14,267 nt of DNA from an uncultured Verrucomicrobiales bacterium (lineage in GTDB: Bacteria; Verrucomicrobiota; Verrucomicrobiia; Verrucomicrobiales; Akkermansiaceae): the NCBI GenBank assembly GCA_937885815.1, contig CALABM010000038.1, positions 1 through 14,267 on the forward strand. The letters run 5' to 3'. The position numbers and the translations under genes are program-made. Below are positions 7,135 through 13,699 of this stretch, piece after piece. The notes under the pieces are model-generated. The model was given only the letters and a program-made list of their open reading frames with translations. It had not been told where the DNA came from and did not search any database. Positions within the stretch are counted from its first letter, which is position 1. The number at the start of each line of letters is the position of its first letter.

Positions 7135-7424
7135 TTCTTGCGCTGGTCTCGGCGTTCATTAGTGGCCTTACCGGCCAGAATGTCATCTATGTGTTCGATG
7201 AGGGCCCACGAGACGCGGCGGCGCTGGTACTTGCGCCAGAGCAGGTCACGCAGGGTCTGCCACAGTTCAGGGGTGAACTCAGCCGCTTCCGGCTCTACCT
7301 CGTCCTTCATGGCGCGGCCTACCTTCGGTGTGCAGGTGAGCTGCCACCAGCCGCCGAAGTGGCTGGCCTCGTAGACTACTTTGTTGCCATCGGCGTCACG
7401 GTCTTTCCAGGAGAATGTTTCCAT
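7131..7424 (-). CDS. 97-residue hypothetical protein coupled to mazG
   Basis: A small, highly charged protein without signal peptide or membrane segment, probably cytoplasmic. It opens with METFSWKDRDADGNKVVYEA and a Trp-rich segment (HFGGWWQLT, about 22-30). The middle is helical and acidic, and the end is very basic (NERRDQRKK). I do not recognise the family. Its stop codon overlaps the mazG start in a 4-bp TCAT (ATGA on the coding strand), so the pair is co-transcribed and probably translated in a coupled way. It begins 25 nt after the 173-residue gene. A function linked to MazG is possible but is suggested only by position. Confidence 0.8.
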   Translation of the reverse strand: METFSWKDRDADGNKVVYEASHFGGWWQLTCTPKVGRAMKDEVEPEAAEFTPELWQTLRDLLWRKYQRRRVSWALIEHIDDILAGKATNERRDQRKK

Positions 7425-7449
7425 ATAACTCTTTGGTTAGGGGATAATT

Positions 7450-7971
7450 TTATCGGCGGTTGCGGCGGCCTCTCAGCTGGCGGTGAGCCTGAGTGACGTC
7501 ATCTGTCATGGTGGGGGCAATGTCCGCTCCGGTGTTGTTCAGAGAGATGATAAGAGGCTTGGCGCGGTTGCCGTTAGCATCGTAGCGGTAAATGACTCGC
7601 TGCACCAGCCTGTTGGACGGATGGGCGAACATGCGCTCCTCTATGAGGCGGGCTTGGGAGTCATACCCGTACGAAACTTTGTAGATGGGCTGGCGATTGC
7701 TGTCGTAAATCACGCAGGCTACCAGCTGGCCATAGCGCCCCTCTGTGTAATCATTAATGGCTGCCAGTCTGCCGCTCGCGGTGTATGTGGCACAACGCAT
7801 GCCGCGCCAGCCGGTCTGGCGTTTGTACACGGAGCGTGAGCCGTCCGGGTGACGCATCACGCGCACCATGTCGCGATCCTCATTTACTAAATCCGGGCTC
7901 TGGGCCATGCTGAATGGTGTCAGCAGTAGGCACGCTAGTACTGCCAACAACCGGAAAGGGAGTGTGTTCAT
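7450..7971 (-). CDS. Secreted protein with YD/RHS-like motifs, function unknown
   Basis: A 173-residue protein with a Sec signal peptide (about residues 1-23, hydrophobic LLAVLACLLL, likely cut after SMA). The mature part has short Tyr-Asp segments (VIYDSNRQPIYKVSYGYDSQ, then VIYRYDANGNR) with the beta-rich spacing seen in RHS/YD repeats. It is far too short to form an RHS shell and carries no toxin domain. The C-terminus is Arg-rich (RQLRGRRNRR). It is probably periplasmic or surface exposed. It is the first gene of the run leading to the 97-residue gene, mazG and the lipoprotein gene. A promoter ends 6 nt before its ATG and diverges from ispH. No ribosome binding site can fit on a leaderless transcript. 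Confidence 0.8.
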   Translation of the reverse strand: MNTLPFRLLAVLACLLLTPFSMAQSPDLVNEDRDMVRVMRHPDGSRSVYKRQTGWRGMRCATYTASGRLAAINDYTEGRYGQLVACVIYDSNRQPIYKVSYGYDSQARLIEERMFAHPSNRLVQRVIYRYDANGNRAKPLIISLNNTGADIAPTMTDDVTQAHRQLRGRRNRR

Positions 7972-7977
7972 GCCTTC

Positions 7978-8006
7978 ATTCTACTATCATGCCGCGGTGA
8001 TTGCAA
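7978..8006 (-). promoter_or_regulatory. Promoter of the 7971-7450 gene, leaderless type
   Basis: On the - strand: TTGCAA (8001-8006), a 17-bp spacer and TAGAAT (7978-7983), then 6 nt to the ATG. The expected start of transcription coincides with the A of the start codon. It faces away from the ispH promoter, the two -35 boxes being 31 bp apart. Confidence 0.65.
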
Positions 8007-8037
8007 GTGCGAAGTATGGCGTAACGTGCCATTTTTC

Positions 8038-8066
8038 TTGACAGCTTCACCCCGCGCAGGCACAAT
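8038..8066 (+). promoter_or_regulatory. Promoter of ispH, leaderless type
   Basis: Consensus TTGACA (8038-8043), an exact 17-bp spacer and CACAAT (8061-8066), followed by 6 nt (GGGGGC) and the ispH ATG. Transcription is expected to begin at the start codon. A second ATG at 8065 overlaps the -10 box but is out of frame. Confidence 0.7.
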
Positions 8067-8072
8067 GGGGGC

Positions 8073-9272
8073 ATGACAGCCAGAAAGCCCATCAATGTGC
8101 GCCGTCCGGAGGTGATGGCTCGTGTTCGTGACAAGGTGCAGCAGTACGACAGTGAACTCGTGACCAGCATCCGTGAGAACGGAAATGAGCTGAAGCTGCC
8201 CGGAATGGAGGTGCAGCTGGCCTCGGCTTTCGGCTTTTGTGATGGTGTGAAGCGAGCCATTGAGATTGCTTACGCCACTTGCGCCATGTTTGCCGGTAAG
8301 CGCATCTGGCTTATCGGGGAGATTATCCATAACCCGGCCGTGAATGCGGATTTGGACTCCATGGGGCTTCGCCACTTGCCGTGGAATCATAACGACTCTA
8401 TTTATGATGAGCTGAATGAGGAAGATGTGGTAATCATGCCGGCTTTCGGCGTTTCCCGTGTTATGCGCAGCAGGCTGGAAGAGAAGGGGGTGCAGCTGGT
8501 AGATTCCACCTGTGGCAATGTTATTCGCGTGTGGCAGCGCGTACGCAATTACGCGAAAATGGGTATCACCAGCATCATTCACGGTAAGGCTCGGCATGAG
8601 GAAAGCCAAGCTACAGCCTCCCAGTCCTGTGGTGAGGATGGCAAGGGGCAGTTCCTTATTATTTTTGATGAGAATGACGCCCGCCTGCTGGCTGATTACA
8701 TTTTGGGGCGTGGTAATCGTGAGGAGTTCATGGCGCATTTTGGCAGTGCTTGTTCTGCCGGCTTTGATCCGGATGTTCACCTCGCTGAGATGGGGATGGC
8801 AAACCAGACCACCATGCTTAAGAGCGAGACTGCCCATATTCAGACCTTGCTGAGAGCTGCTGTGACGGAGCGTGATGGTGATGACCTTCGTTTCCACGCT
8901 TATGATACCATTTGCGGCGCCACTCAGGACCGCCAGAATGCGCTCTTCGAGCTTCTGGAACAACCGCTGGATGCCATGTTCATTATTGGTGGCTACAATA
9001 GCTCCAATACGACTCACCTTGCTCACATTGCTTCCCGTAAACTGCCTACTTTCTTCGTGAAGTCCGCGGATTGTCTGCTCAGTCTCAATAATATCCGTTC
9101 TTTTGACTTGCAGGCTAAGGCTGAGGTGGAGCAGCCTCTTCCTCCGGAAGCTGCTGATACGGGCCGCACATGGCGCATCGGCCTCACAGCCGGAGCTTCT
9201 TGCCCGGCGAATGTCATTGAGCAGGTTATCCGCCGTCTTGCGGAGCTGCGCGGTTGTACTCTTCCTCTGTGA
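8073..9272 (+). CDS. ispH: 4-hydroxy-3-methylbut-2-enyl diphosphate reductase IspH
   Basis: IspH is the iron-sulfur enzyme that makes IPP and DMAPP in the last step of the MEP isoprenoid pathway. The three cluster cysteines are visible: Cys56 in AFGFCDGVKRA, Cys147 in STCGNV and Cys281 in TICGATQDRQ. The proton-relay Glu is probably Glu177 in HEESQAT. Other signatures are GEIIHNPAV (82-90), NQTTML (244-249), NSSNT (309-313) and TAGASCP (372-378). At 399 residues it is longer than the roughly 315 of E. coli because of an N-terminal extension and insertions around 180-240, as in the long IspH of cyanobacteria and some other phyla. The ATG at 8073 sits 6 nt after a strong -10 box. The DMT permease follows 19 nt later and is probably co-transcribed. 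Confidence 0.95.
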   Translation: MTARKPINVRRPEVMARVRDKVQQYDSELVTSIRENGNELKLPGMEVQLASAFGFCDGVKRAIEIAYATCAMFAGKRIWLIGEIIHNPAVNADLDSMGLRHLPWNHNDSIYDELNEEDVVIMPAFGVSRVMRSRLEEKGVQLVDSTCGNVIRVWQRVRNYAKMGITSIIHGKARHEESQATASQSCGEDGKGQFLIIFDENDARLLADYILGRGNREEFMAHFGSACSAGFDPDVHLAEMGMANQTTMLKSETAHIQTLLRAAVTERDGDDLRFHAYDTICGATQDRQNALFELLEQPLDAMFIIGGYNSSNTTHLAHIASRKLPTFFVKSADCLLSLNNIRSFDLQAKAEVEQPLPPEAADTGRTWRIGLTAGASCPANVIEQVIRRLAELRGCTLPL

Positions 9273-9291
9273 TGACGGTTGAACTCAGCGC

Positions 9292-10212
9292 ATGAATCAC
9301 AGCAGATTTAAGGGAACCCTTTGTGCCGTTTTGGGGGCTATCACCTTTGGGATGAACCCTTTTTTCGGTATCCCTCTGTACGCGGAGGGCTTGGAGCCGC
9401 TTAGCGTGCTTTTTTACCGCTTTTCCTTTGGCGCCTTGCTATTGGCGGGGCTGTTGGCCTTGCGTGGGGAATCTCTTCGCCTCGCTCGGGTTTACTGGCT
9501 GCCGGTTGCAGGTGCCGGGGTGCTGCTGGCTCTTACGTGTCTCTTCTGGTTCATGACTTTCCGCATCATGGATTCCGGCATCGGCGCGGCGCTCATTTTC
9601 ATTTACCCTATCGTGGTGGCCTTCATGATGTGGGGGATATATGGCGAGCGCCTCTCTCGCCTGACCTTCGTGGGAATTACTCTGGCTACTGTGGGTGTGG
9701 CTCTCACCTGTACTCCCGGTGAGGGATGCCGGGTTTGCGCGGAGGGGCTGGTGTACATCATACTCTCGGCTTTTGTTTATTCCCTGTATATTGTGGCGGT
9801 GAAGAAATCCCGGTTGCGCCGTTTGTCTCCGGGGAAACTCACTTTTTACTCCTTGTTTTTTGCCGTGCCTGTTTTTCTGGTGGCCTTGCGGGGCGGGATA
9901 GATTTGCAGATGCTTCCCAGCTTCCGAGCTCTTGGCAATGCATTGGGGCTTGCCTTTTTCCCCTCGCTGCTATCCTTCCTCTTCACCACTATTGCTATTC
10001 GTCACATAGGCCCCACGCAGACGAGTATTCTCGGCGCGCTGGAGCCGGTTACCGCTATTATTCTCGGTATCGTCTGTTTTGATGAGCATATGAGCCTTCG
10101 TCTCGCTTGCGGTATCCTTATCATACTTGCGGCGGTCTCGCTTGTTATCTGCGCTAAATCTCGGGCGGAGGTCTCGCCGCTGCTTGGTAAATCTTCGGCG
10201 GAGTTGCCCTGA
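9292..10212 (+). CDS. DMT-superfamily permease with EamA domains
   Basis: A 306-residue inner-membrane protein with about ten hydrophobic helices arranged as two EamA repeats (about 8-140 and 150-288), the layout of drug/metabolite transporters that export amino acids, sugars or other small metabolites. Family-like features are the Gly-rich first helix (GAITFGMNPFFG), LSVLFYRFSFGALLL in helix 2, GIGAALIFIYPIVVAF in helix 4 and the repeat-2 match GPTQTSILGALEPVTAIILG (245-264). The substrate cannot be told from sequence. It starts 19 nt after ispH with no promoter or ribosome binding site in between, so it is likely expressed with ispH. A 55-bp gap separates it from the GH20 gene. Confidence 0.9.
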   Translation: MNHSRFKGTLCAVLGAITFGMNPFFGIPLYAEGLEPLSVLFYRFSFGALLLAGLLALRGESLRLARVYWLPVAGAGVLLALTCLFWFMTFRIMDSGIGAALIFIYPIVVAFMMWGIYGERLSRLTFVGITLATVGVALTCTPGEGCRVCAEGLVYIILSAFVYSLYIVAVKKSRLRRLSPGKLTFYSLFFAVPVFLVALRGGIDLQMLPSFRALGNALGLAFFPSLLSFLFTTIAIRHIGPTQTSILGALEPVTAIILGIVCFDEHMSLRLACGILIILAAVSLVICAKSRAEVSPLLGKSSAELP

Positions 10213-10248
10213 TGCATCGTGGTATGATTCAGATGCACCAAAATGCAA

Positions 10249-10277
10249 TTGACTAGACATAACAAAGATGATAAAGA
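10249..10277 (+). promoter_or_regulatory. Possible promoter of the GH20 gene
   Basis: TTGACT (10249-10254), a 17-bp spacer and TAAAGA (10272-10277) lie across the first predicted ATG (10268) and end 5 nt before a second in-frame ATG (10283). If this is the promoter, translation begins leaderless at 10283. The -10 box is a weak match. Confidence 0.3.
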
Positions 10278-11329
10278 AAGGTATGGCTATTTTCCGGTTG
10301 TTAGCAATTCTGTGTTGCCTTTTGCTTAGCATTGCCAAAGGGGGGGAGAATCCCCTCATGTGGCGTGGACTCCATGTGGATGTTTCTCGCCACTTCTTTG
10401 CACCGGAGGTGTTGAAGCAGCTGATGGACAGCATGGCTCCGCTGAATTATAACCGCTTGCACCTGCATTTGACGGATGGCCCCGGCTGGCGCCTTGAGAT
10501 AAAGCGATATCCGCGCTTAACCACGGTCGGCGCTTGGCGTAAACGTCTTTCGTCCGATTCCTGGAACTGGAAAGACCATGAAATCGGTTCTCATTTTTCT
10601 GATTGTTATGGTGGTTACTATACTCAGGAGGAAATGCGGGAGCTCATTGCCTATGGGGCTGAGCGGGGTATTGTTATTGTGCCGGAGATAGATATGCCCG
10701 GCCACGCGTATGCCGCTCTCGTGGCCTACCCTGAACTGGCTATAATTCCGCCACCCGCTTGTAAACTGGGACGTGACGTTCTGGATGTAGAAAATCCTGA
10801 AGTGCGGAGTTTTGTCCGCGCGGTACTGGATGAGGTGATGGCGATTTTTCCCCCGGGAACCCCGATTCACTTGGGCGGCGATGAGGTGGATGCTGAATTG
10901 CTTACCCCGCAGCAGCAACGCGCCTTTATGCAGGAAATGGTGGATTACGTCCTCAGCCGCGGGTATCCCGCGGTTACTTGGGATGAAGCTGCCTGCAACG
11001 GTGTCCGCGGGCAATGGGTCATGCTCTGGCGGGCCGAACAGCTGGATGCTGTGCTCGCTTTGGGGGTACCTGTGATTTTATGCCCGAACTCTCACTTCTA
11101 TTTTGATTATCCGCAAACACCTGATGACGCCGCTCCCGGTGAGCATGTTATTACCTGTGACACCGTACGCTCGTTCCGCCTGCCGGAGCATCCTCATGTT
11201 CTTGGCTTGCAGGCCAACTTGTGGACGGAGCACATCCGCACCCCGGAGCAATTATTCCGAATGGCCTTTCCGCGAGGGCAGGTGCTATCCGAGGTGTTTT
11301 TTCAAAACGCTCAGAATCCCGTGAATTAA
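10268..11329 (+). CDS. Secreted GH20 beta-N-acetylhexosaminidase
   Basis: A 353-residue enzyme that should remove terminal beta-linked GlcNAc or GalNAc from glycans such as mucin chains, by substrate-assisted catalysis. A Sec signal peptide (about 1-25) precedes a compact (beta/alpha)8 domain. GH20 marks include RGLHVDVSRHF (33-43), NRLHLHLTD (62-70), EIDMPGHA (140-147), the catalytic Asp205-Glu206 pair in HLGGDEV, the TWDE motif (237-240) and LQANLWTE (314-321). It has no N-terminal GH20b domain and no C-terminal binding module, so it is a near-minimal catalytic core, though the barrel appears complete. The start may be Met1 (10268) or Met6 (10283): both leave a good signal peptide, and a possible promoter overlaps the first. 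It ends close to a T-run. Confidence 0.92.
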   Translation: MIKKGMAIFRLLAILCCLLLSIAKGGENPLMWRGLHVDVSRHFFAPEVLKQLMDSMAPLNYNRLHLHLTDGPGWRLEIKRYPRLTTVGAWRKRLSSDSWNWKDHEIGSHFSDCYGGYYTQEEMRELIAYGAERGIVIVPEIDMPGHAYAALVAYPELAIIPPPACKLGRDVLDVENPEVRSFVRAVLDEVMAIFPPGTPIHLGGDEVDAELLTPQQQRAFMQEMVDYVLSRGYPAVTWDEAACNGVRGQWVMLWRAEQLDAVLALGVPVILCPNSHFYFDYPQTPDDAAPGEHVITCDTVRSFRLPEHPHVLGLQANLWTEHIRTPEQLFRMAFPRGQVLSEVFFQNAQNPVN

Positions 11330-11340
11330 TGGGCCTTTTT
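11316..11340 (+). terminator. Weak terminator candidate after the GH20 gene
   Basis: A short CCC/GGG stem spans the stop codon and is followed directly by CCTTTTTT. The stem is too weak for confidence; the T-run is the main evidence. Confidence 0.25.
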
Positions 11341-11368
11341 TATTGTCCGCTCAGGATTTGAATCAGAA

Positions 11369-11397
11369 AAGCCGCTGCCCGTATGAGGCAGCGGCTT
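11369..11397 (-). terminator. Intrinsic terminator of the PEP-CTERM gene
   Basis: A perfect 11-bp GC-rich stem (11369-11379 with 11387-11397) and a 7-nt loop lie 24 bp after the stop of the gene on the - strand. On that strand the stem runs into TTTTCTGATT, so it works best for the PEP-CTERM gene. It could also stop read-through from the convergent GH20 gene. Confidence 0.85.
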
Positions 11398-11421
11398 ATG
11401 AAATTCCGTTTGAGGTATGTT

Positions 11422-12966
11422 TTACTTGCGGCGACGGCGTGCTGCAAGAGCAGCCAGTGCCAGAAGGCTCAGCGTGGCGGTCGTCGGCTCGGGAACAAGC
11501 GTCTGATGGTTCAAATACAGGGCCGTTCCGCTTTCATCCCATTCGAATGAGTCTCCAGCGGACAGGCCATTGACGGTAAGTCCGGTGGTGTCCCAGTTTG
11601 TCGTATCAAGCTGAGATTCAACTGAAGTAAATATCAGGTATTTACCATCATCAAGACTGTCAACGCCAATGAAATCAATAGTTCCCAGTGTGAATGATAC
11701 AGCGCTCGCAGTTAAGTTAATGAGGGCATTTTCCAAGTTGCTTTCACCAAGCATCAGGGCAAATGTAGTGTTCTCCTCAAAGGTGATAGAATCGGCTTTC
11801 AGTGTATTGCTACCTGTAGCAGATATCACGCTGCCTTCCTCCAACAGAAGGGTGCCTCCTTTGAGAATTTCACAAGTACCATCAGCCAAGCTAAGCTGAG
11901 CGCCGCCGTTAATAGTAAGGTTCTTTGCCTGCAGCACGGCGTTATCTTCGATGCTTAATGTACCGTTGTGCAATGTTGTGTTCGCTACGAGCGTGCTTGT
12001 CAAAGACTCGGCTTCTTTACCCACGGCCCCAGCAAATGCTGCCAAATCTTCAAATGCTTCCAAATCTTCATGGGCGTACTTGCCGGAGAAGACGATGGTG
12101 CCGCCAGCTTTCTGAGTTGCCCCGTCAGCGTCTGTATAATCGGCATTCAATTCGTAGCTGGCTCTGCTGCCGGCAGATTCGGTAAGCACGGCGTCATAGA
12201 AGACAACACTTCCACCCGTTCTGGCAGAAATGTAATTAGCCTGATTCGTGTTTTTCTGGTAAATTGAGTTCAGGCGAACTTCCGCTTCAGGAACATAGGT
12301 GCTCTGCGGCTTGTACAAGTAATTACCACGGAACTCTACATAATCATTGCCGGTGATGTTTAATGCGTTTTCGGAGTTAGGGCCCATGTAAATAGCACCG
12401 CCCCAGTTACCGTTGGCTATGTTTACTGCATTTGAGGTGAAGTATACGCTGCCGTTATTGGTGATATTAAGCTTACCATCGCTTCTGATGGCGCCACCGC
12501 TACCATCGGTATTATTACCGGAAAATGTCACCTTGCCGGTATTTCCGCTGATGTTGGTGATGGTATAATATTCAGGGTTTGAGCCGCTATTGTCTGCTGT
12601 AATGGCGCCACCGTATGATGTTGAATAGTTGTTACTCAGGGTAACGTTTCCGGTGTTATTGGAGATGTTGAATGTAGTATGCCGCTGGGGGGTGGAGTAT
12701 GCGCTGGTCGTTAGATAGAACAGACCACCCTTGCTATCTGTGCTGCAGTTTTCCAATGTAACATTGCCATTTTCACTGATGCTGTACTCGTTGTTTGCTT
12801 TTATCGTACCGATTGCACCGTTAAAGCCGGCAGATATGCCATTTGCCGTTACATTATCATACCCACTCACGGTGCCGGTAAGGGATGAACTACGGGCGGT
12901 ATACGAAAAATCCTCTGCGTACAAAACAGCAGACGTTGCTAATAGGAGGAAGAGAGTGCGCTTCAT
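11422..12966 (-). CDS. Surface protein with Pmp-like repeats and PEP-CTERM anchor
   Basis: A 514-residue exported protein. A signal peptide (about 1-17, MKRTLFLLLATSAVLYA) precedes an Asn/Gly/Thr/Ser-rich beta-helix-like region. Repeats resemble chlamydial polymorphic outer-membrane proteins, pairing an NVTLxN or VxFxxN strand with GGAI: about 68-83 (ending GGLF), 107-122, 145-160 and 173-192, with a last strand at 209. The C-terminal half has autotransporter-passenger features (LHNGTLSIEDNAVLQAKN, GGTLLLEEGSV). The protein ends with VPEP (491-494), a hydrophobic helix and RRRRK, a PEP-CTERM sorting signal expected to be cut by an exosortase. There is no autotransporter barrel. A role as cell-surface adhesin or matrix component is inferred. 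It is a single gene with its own promoter and terminator, and its composition is richer in A and T than its neighbours. Confidence 0.88.
   Translation of the reverse strand: MKRTLFLLLATSAVLYAEDFSYTARSSSLTGTVSGYDNVTANGISAGFNGAIGTIKANNEYSISENGNVTLENCSTDSKGGLFYLTTSAYSTPQRHTTFNISNNTGNVTLSNNYSTSYGGAITADNSGSNPEYYTITNISGNTGKVTFSGNNTDGSGGAIRSDGKLNITNNGSVYFTSNAVNIANGNWGGAIYMGPNSENALNITGNDYVEFRGNYLYKPQSTYVPEAEVRLNSIYQKNTNQANYISARTGGSVVFYDAVLTESAGSRASYELNADYTDADGATQKAGGTIVFSGKYAHEDLEAFEDLAAFAGAVGKEAESLTSTLVANTTLHNGTLSIEDNAVLQAKNLTINGGAQLSLADGTCEILKGGTLLLEEGSVISATGSNTLKADSITFEENTTFALMLGESNLENALINLTASAVSFTLGTIDFIGVDSLDDGKYLIFTSVESQLDTTNWDTTGLTVNGLSAGDSFEWDESGTALYLNHQTLVPEPTTATLSLLALAALAARRRRK
12034..12069. 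repeat. 18-bp tandem repeat inside the PEP-CTERM gene
   Basis: Two adjacent 18-bp copies (12034-12051 and 12052-12069) differ at one base. In the protein they give EDLEAF then EDLAAF, an in-frame six-residue duplication. It looks like recent slippage. Confidence 0.75.
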
Positions 12967-12975
12967 TGTTCTTCC

Positions 12976-13004
12976 ATACTACACTATTCGGAGCGCCATA
13001 GCAA
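12976..13004 (-). promoter_or_regulatory. Promoter of the PEP-CTERM gene, short leader
   Basis: On the - strand: TTGCTA (12999-13004), a 17-bp spacer and TAGTAT (12976-12981), then 9 nt to the ATG. A start about 7 nt after the -10 box leaves a leader of 0-3 nt. The 9 nt include GGAAG, which could be a Shine-Dalgarno site if the true promoter were further upstream. Confidence 0.5.
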
Positions 13005-13165
13005 GCGCAAAAGTGGCTCTTCGTTATAAAGTGTCATAGCTGTCCAAAAAGCATTCTAAAGAAAGAGCGCATTATGAGAGGAAAAATATCAACGAAATAA
13101 AAAGAAAACAAAAATGGAGATTGAGTTCTGGGGTGCCAGCTATTAAACTGGCGGTGCAAAAAAAA
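12982..13165. other. A-rich intergenic region before the transposase remnant
   Basis: About 185 bp between the PEP-CTERM gene and the transposase remnant. The right half is very A-rich. A small hairpin (GCCAG at 13135-13139 with CTGGC at 13148-13152) lies just before a run of nine A. The left end of the insertion sequence must fall around here, but I could not identify its terminal inverted repeat or a target duplication with one end only. Confidence 0.4.
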
Positions 13166-13699
13166 ATGAACCAATCTCCGAACAGGGACCTACCATTGTG
13201 TGCACAACTTGTCAATGATTTGATAAGCCATACTGCATTTTCTTCCATTGTCAAGACTTACAATTCTGACAGAAATACCAAAAAGTTCAACTCCTGGAAT
13301 CACCTTGTATGGATGACTCTCAGTCATATTGCCGGTTGCAGGGGTATTCGAGATATCGCCGGGCTTATGAGCAGCTTACAAGGAAGCATCAACCACTTAG
13401 GCGGGCAGCAGGCACCCTCGAAGTCCACCATTGCTTATCAGAATCACCATCGCAGCTGGAAAGTATTTCGCGATGCCTATTATGTAATCAGAAAATCTTT
13501 GTGACAGCATCTCAAGCAAGGCTATAACATTCCGGAAGTGCACAGACGCATAAAGCTTTTGGATTCCACTACTATAACACTCTTGCTCAATTCCTTTCCC
13601 TGGGCTACATATCAACACGAAAAGGGAGGCATCAAACTGCACACTGTGTTGGATTTTGAGCAGGCAACCCCGGATTTTGTGCATTTAACAAACGCAAAT
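13166..13699 (+). pseudogene. IS4-family transposase, N-terminal part, interrupted by a stop
   Basis: The reading frame gives an IS4-type transposase with an N-terminal DUF4372-like region: CAQLVNDLISHTAFSSIVK, then WNHLVWMTLSHIAGCRGIRDI and STIAYQNHHRSWKVF. An in-frame TGA at 13502-13504 cuts it after RKSL. The same frame continues with the DDE-domain start LLDSTTITLLLNSFPWATY (first catalytic Asp) and KGGIKLHTVLDF (second Asp). Similarity to IS4 ends near 13690, before the catalytic Glu. I chose ATG 13166; an in-frame TTG at 13121 is less likely. Stop codon plus missing C-terminus make it a dead copy. Base composition is more A-rich than the chromosomal genes, as expected for acquired DNA. 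Confidence 0.8.

Noticed and set aside
7450..7971. YD-like secreted protein as an RHS toxin
   Set aside because: It is far too short, with no repeat array, no cleavage motif and no toxin or immunity gene beside it.
7968..9026. 352-codon open frame on the - strand opposite ispH
   Set aside because: The + strand encodes a full IspH with all three cluster cysteines, and the antisense product has no recognisable domain. It is a shadow of biased codon use.
10211..10260. Short inverted repeat (TGCATC/GATGCA) between the permease and GH20 genes as a terminator
   Set aside because: The stem is only 6 bp with a 13-nt loop and no T-run, which is not enough to call a terminator.
13502..13504. TGA read as selenocysteine or as a programmed stop
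   Set aside because: There is no selenocysteine-insertion-like hairpin just after it that I can see, and transposases of this type do not use selenocysteine. A nonsense mutation is simpler.
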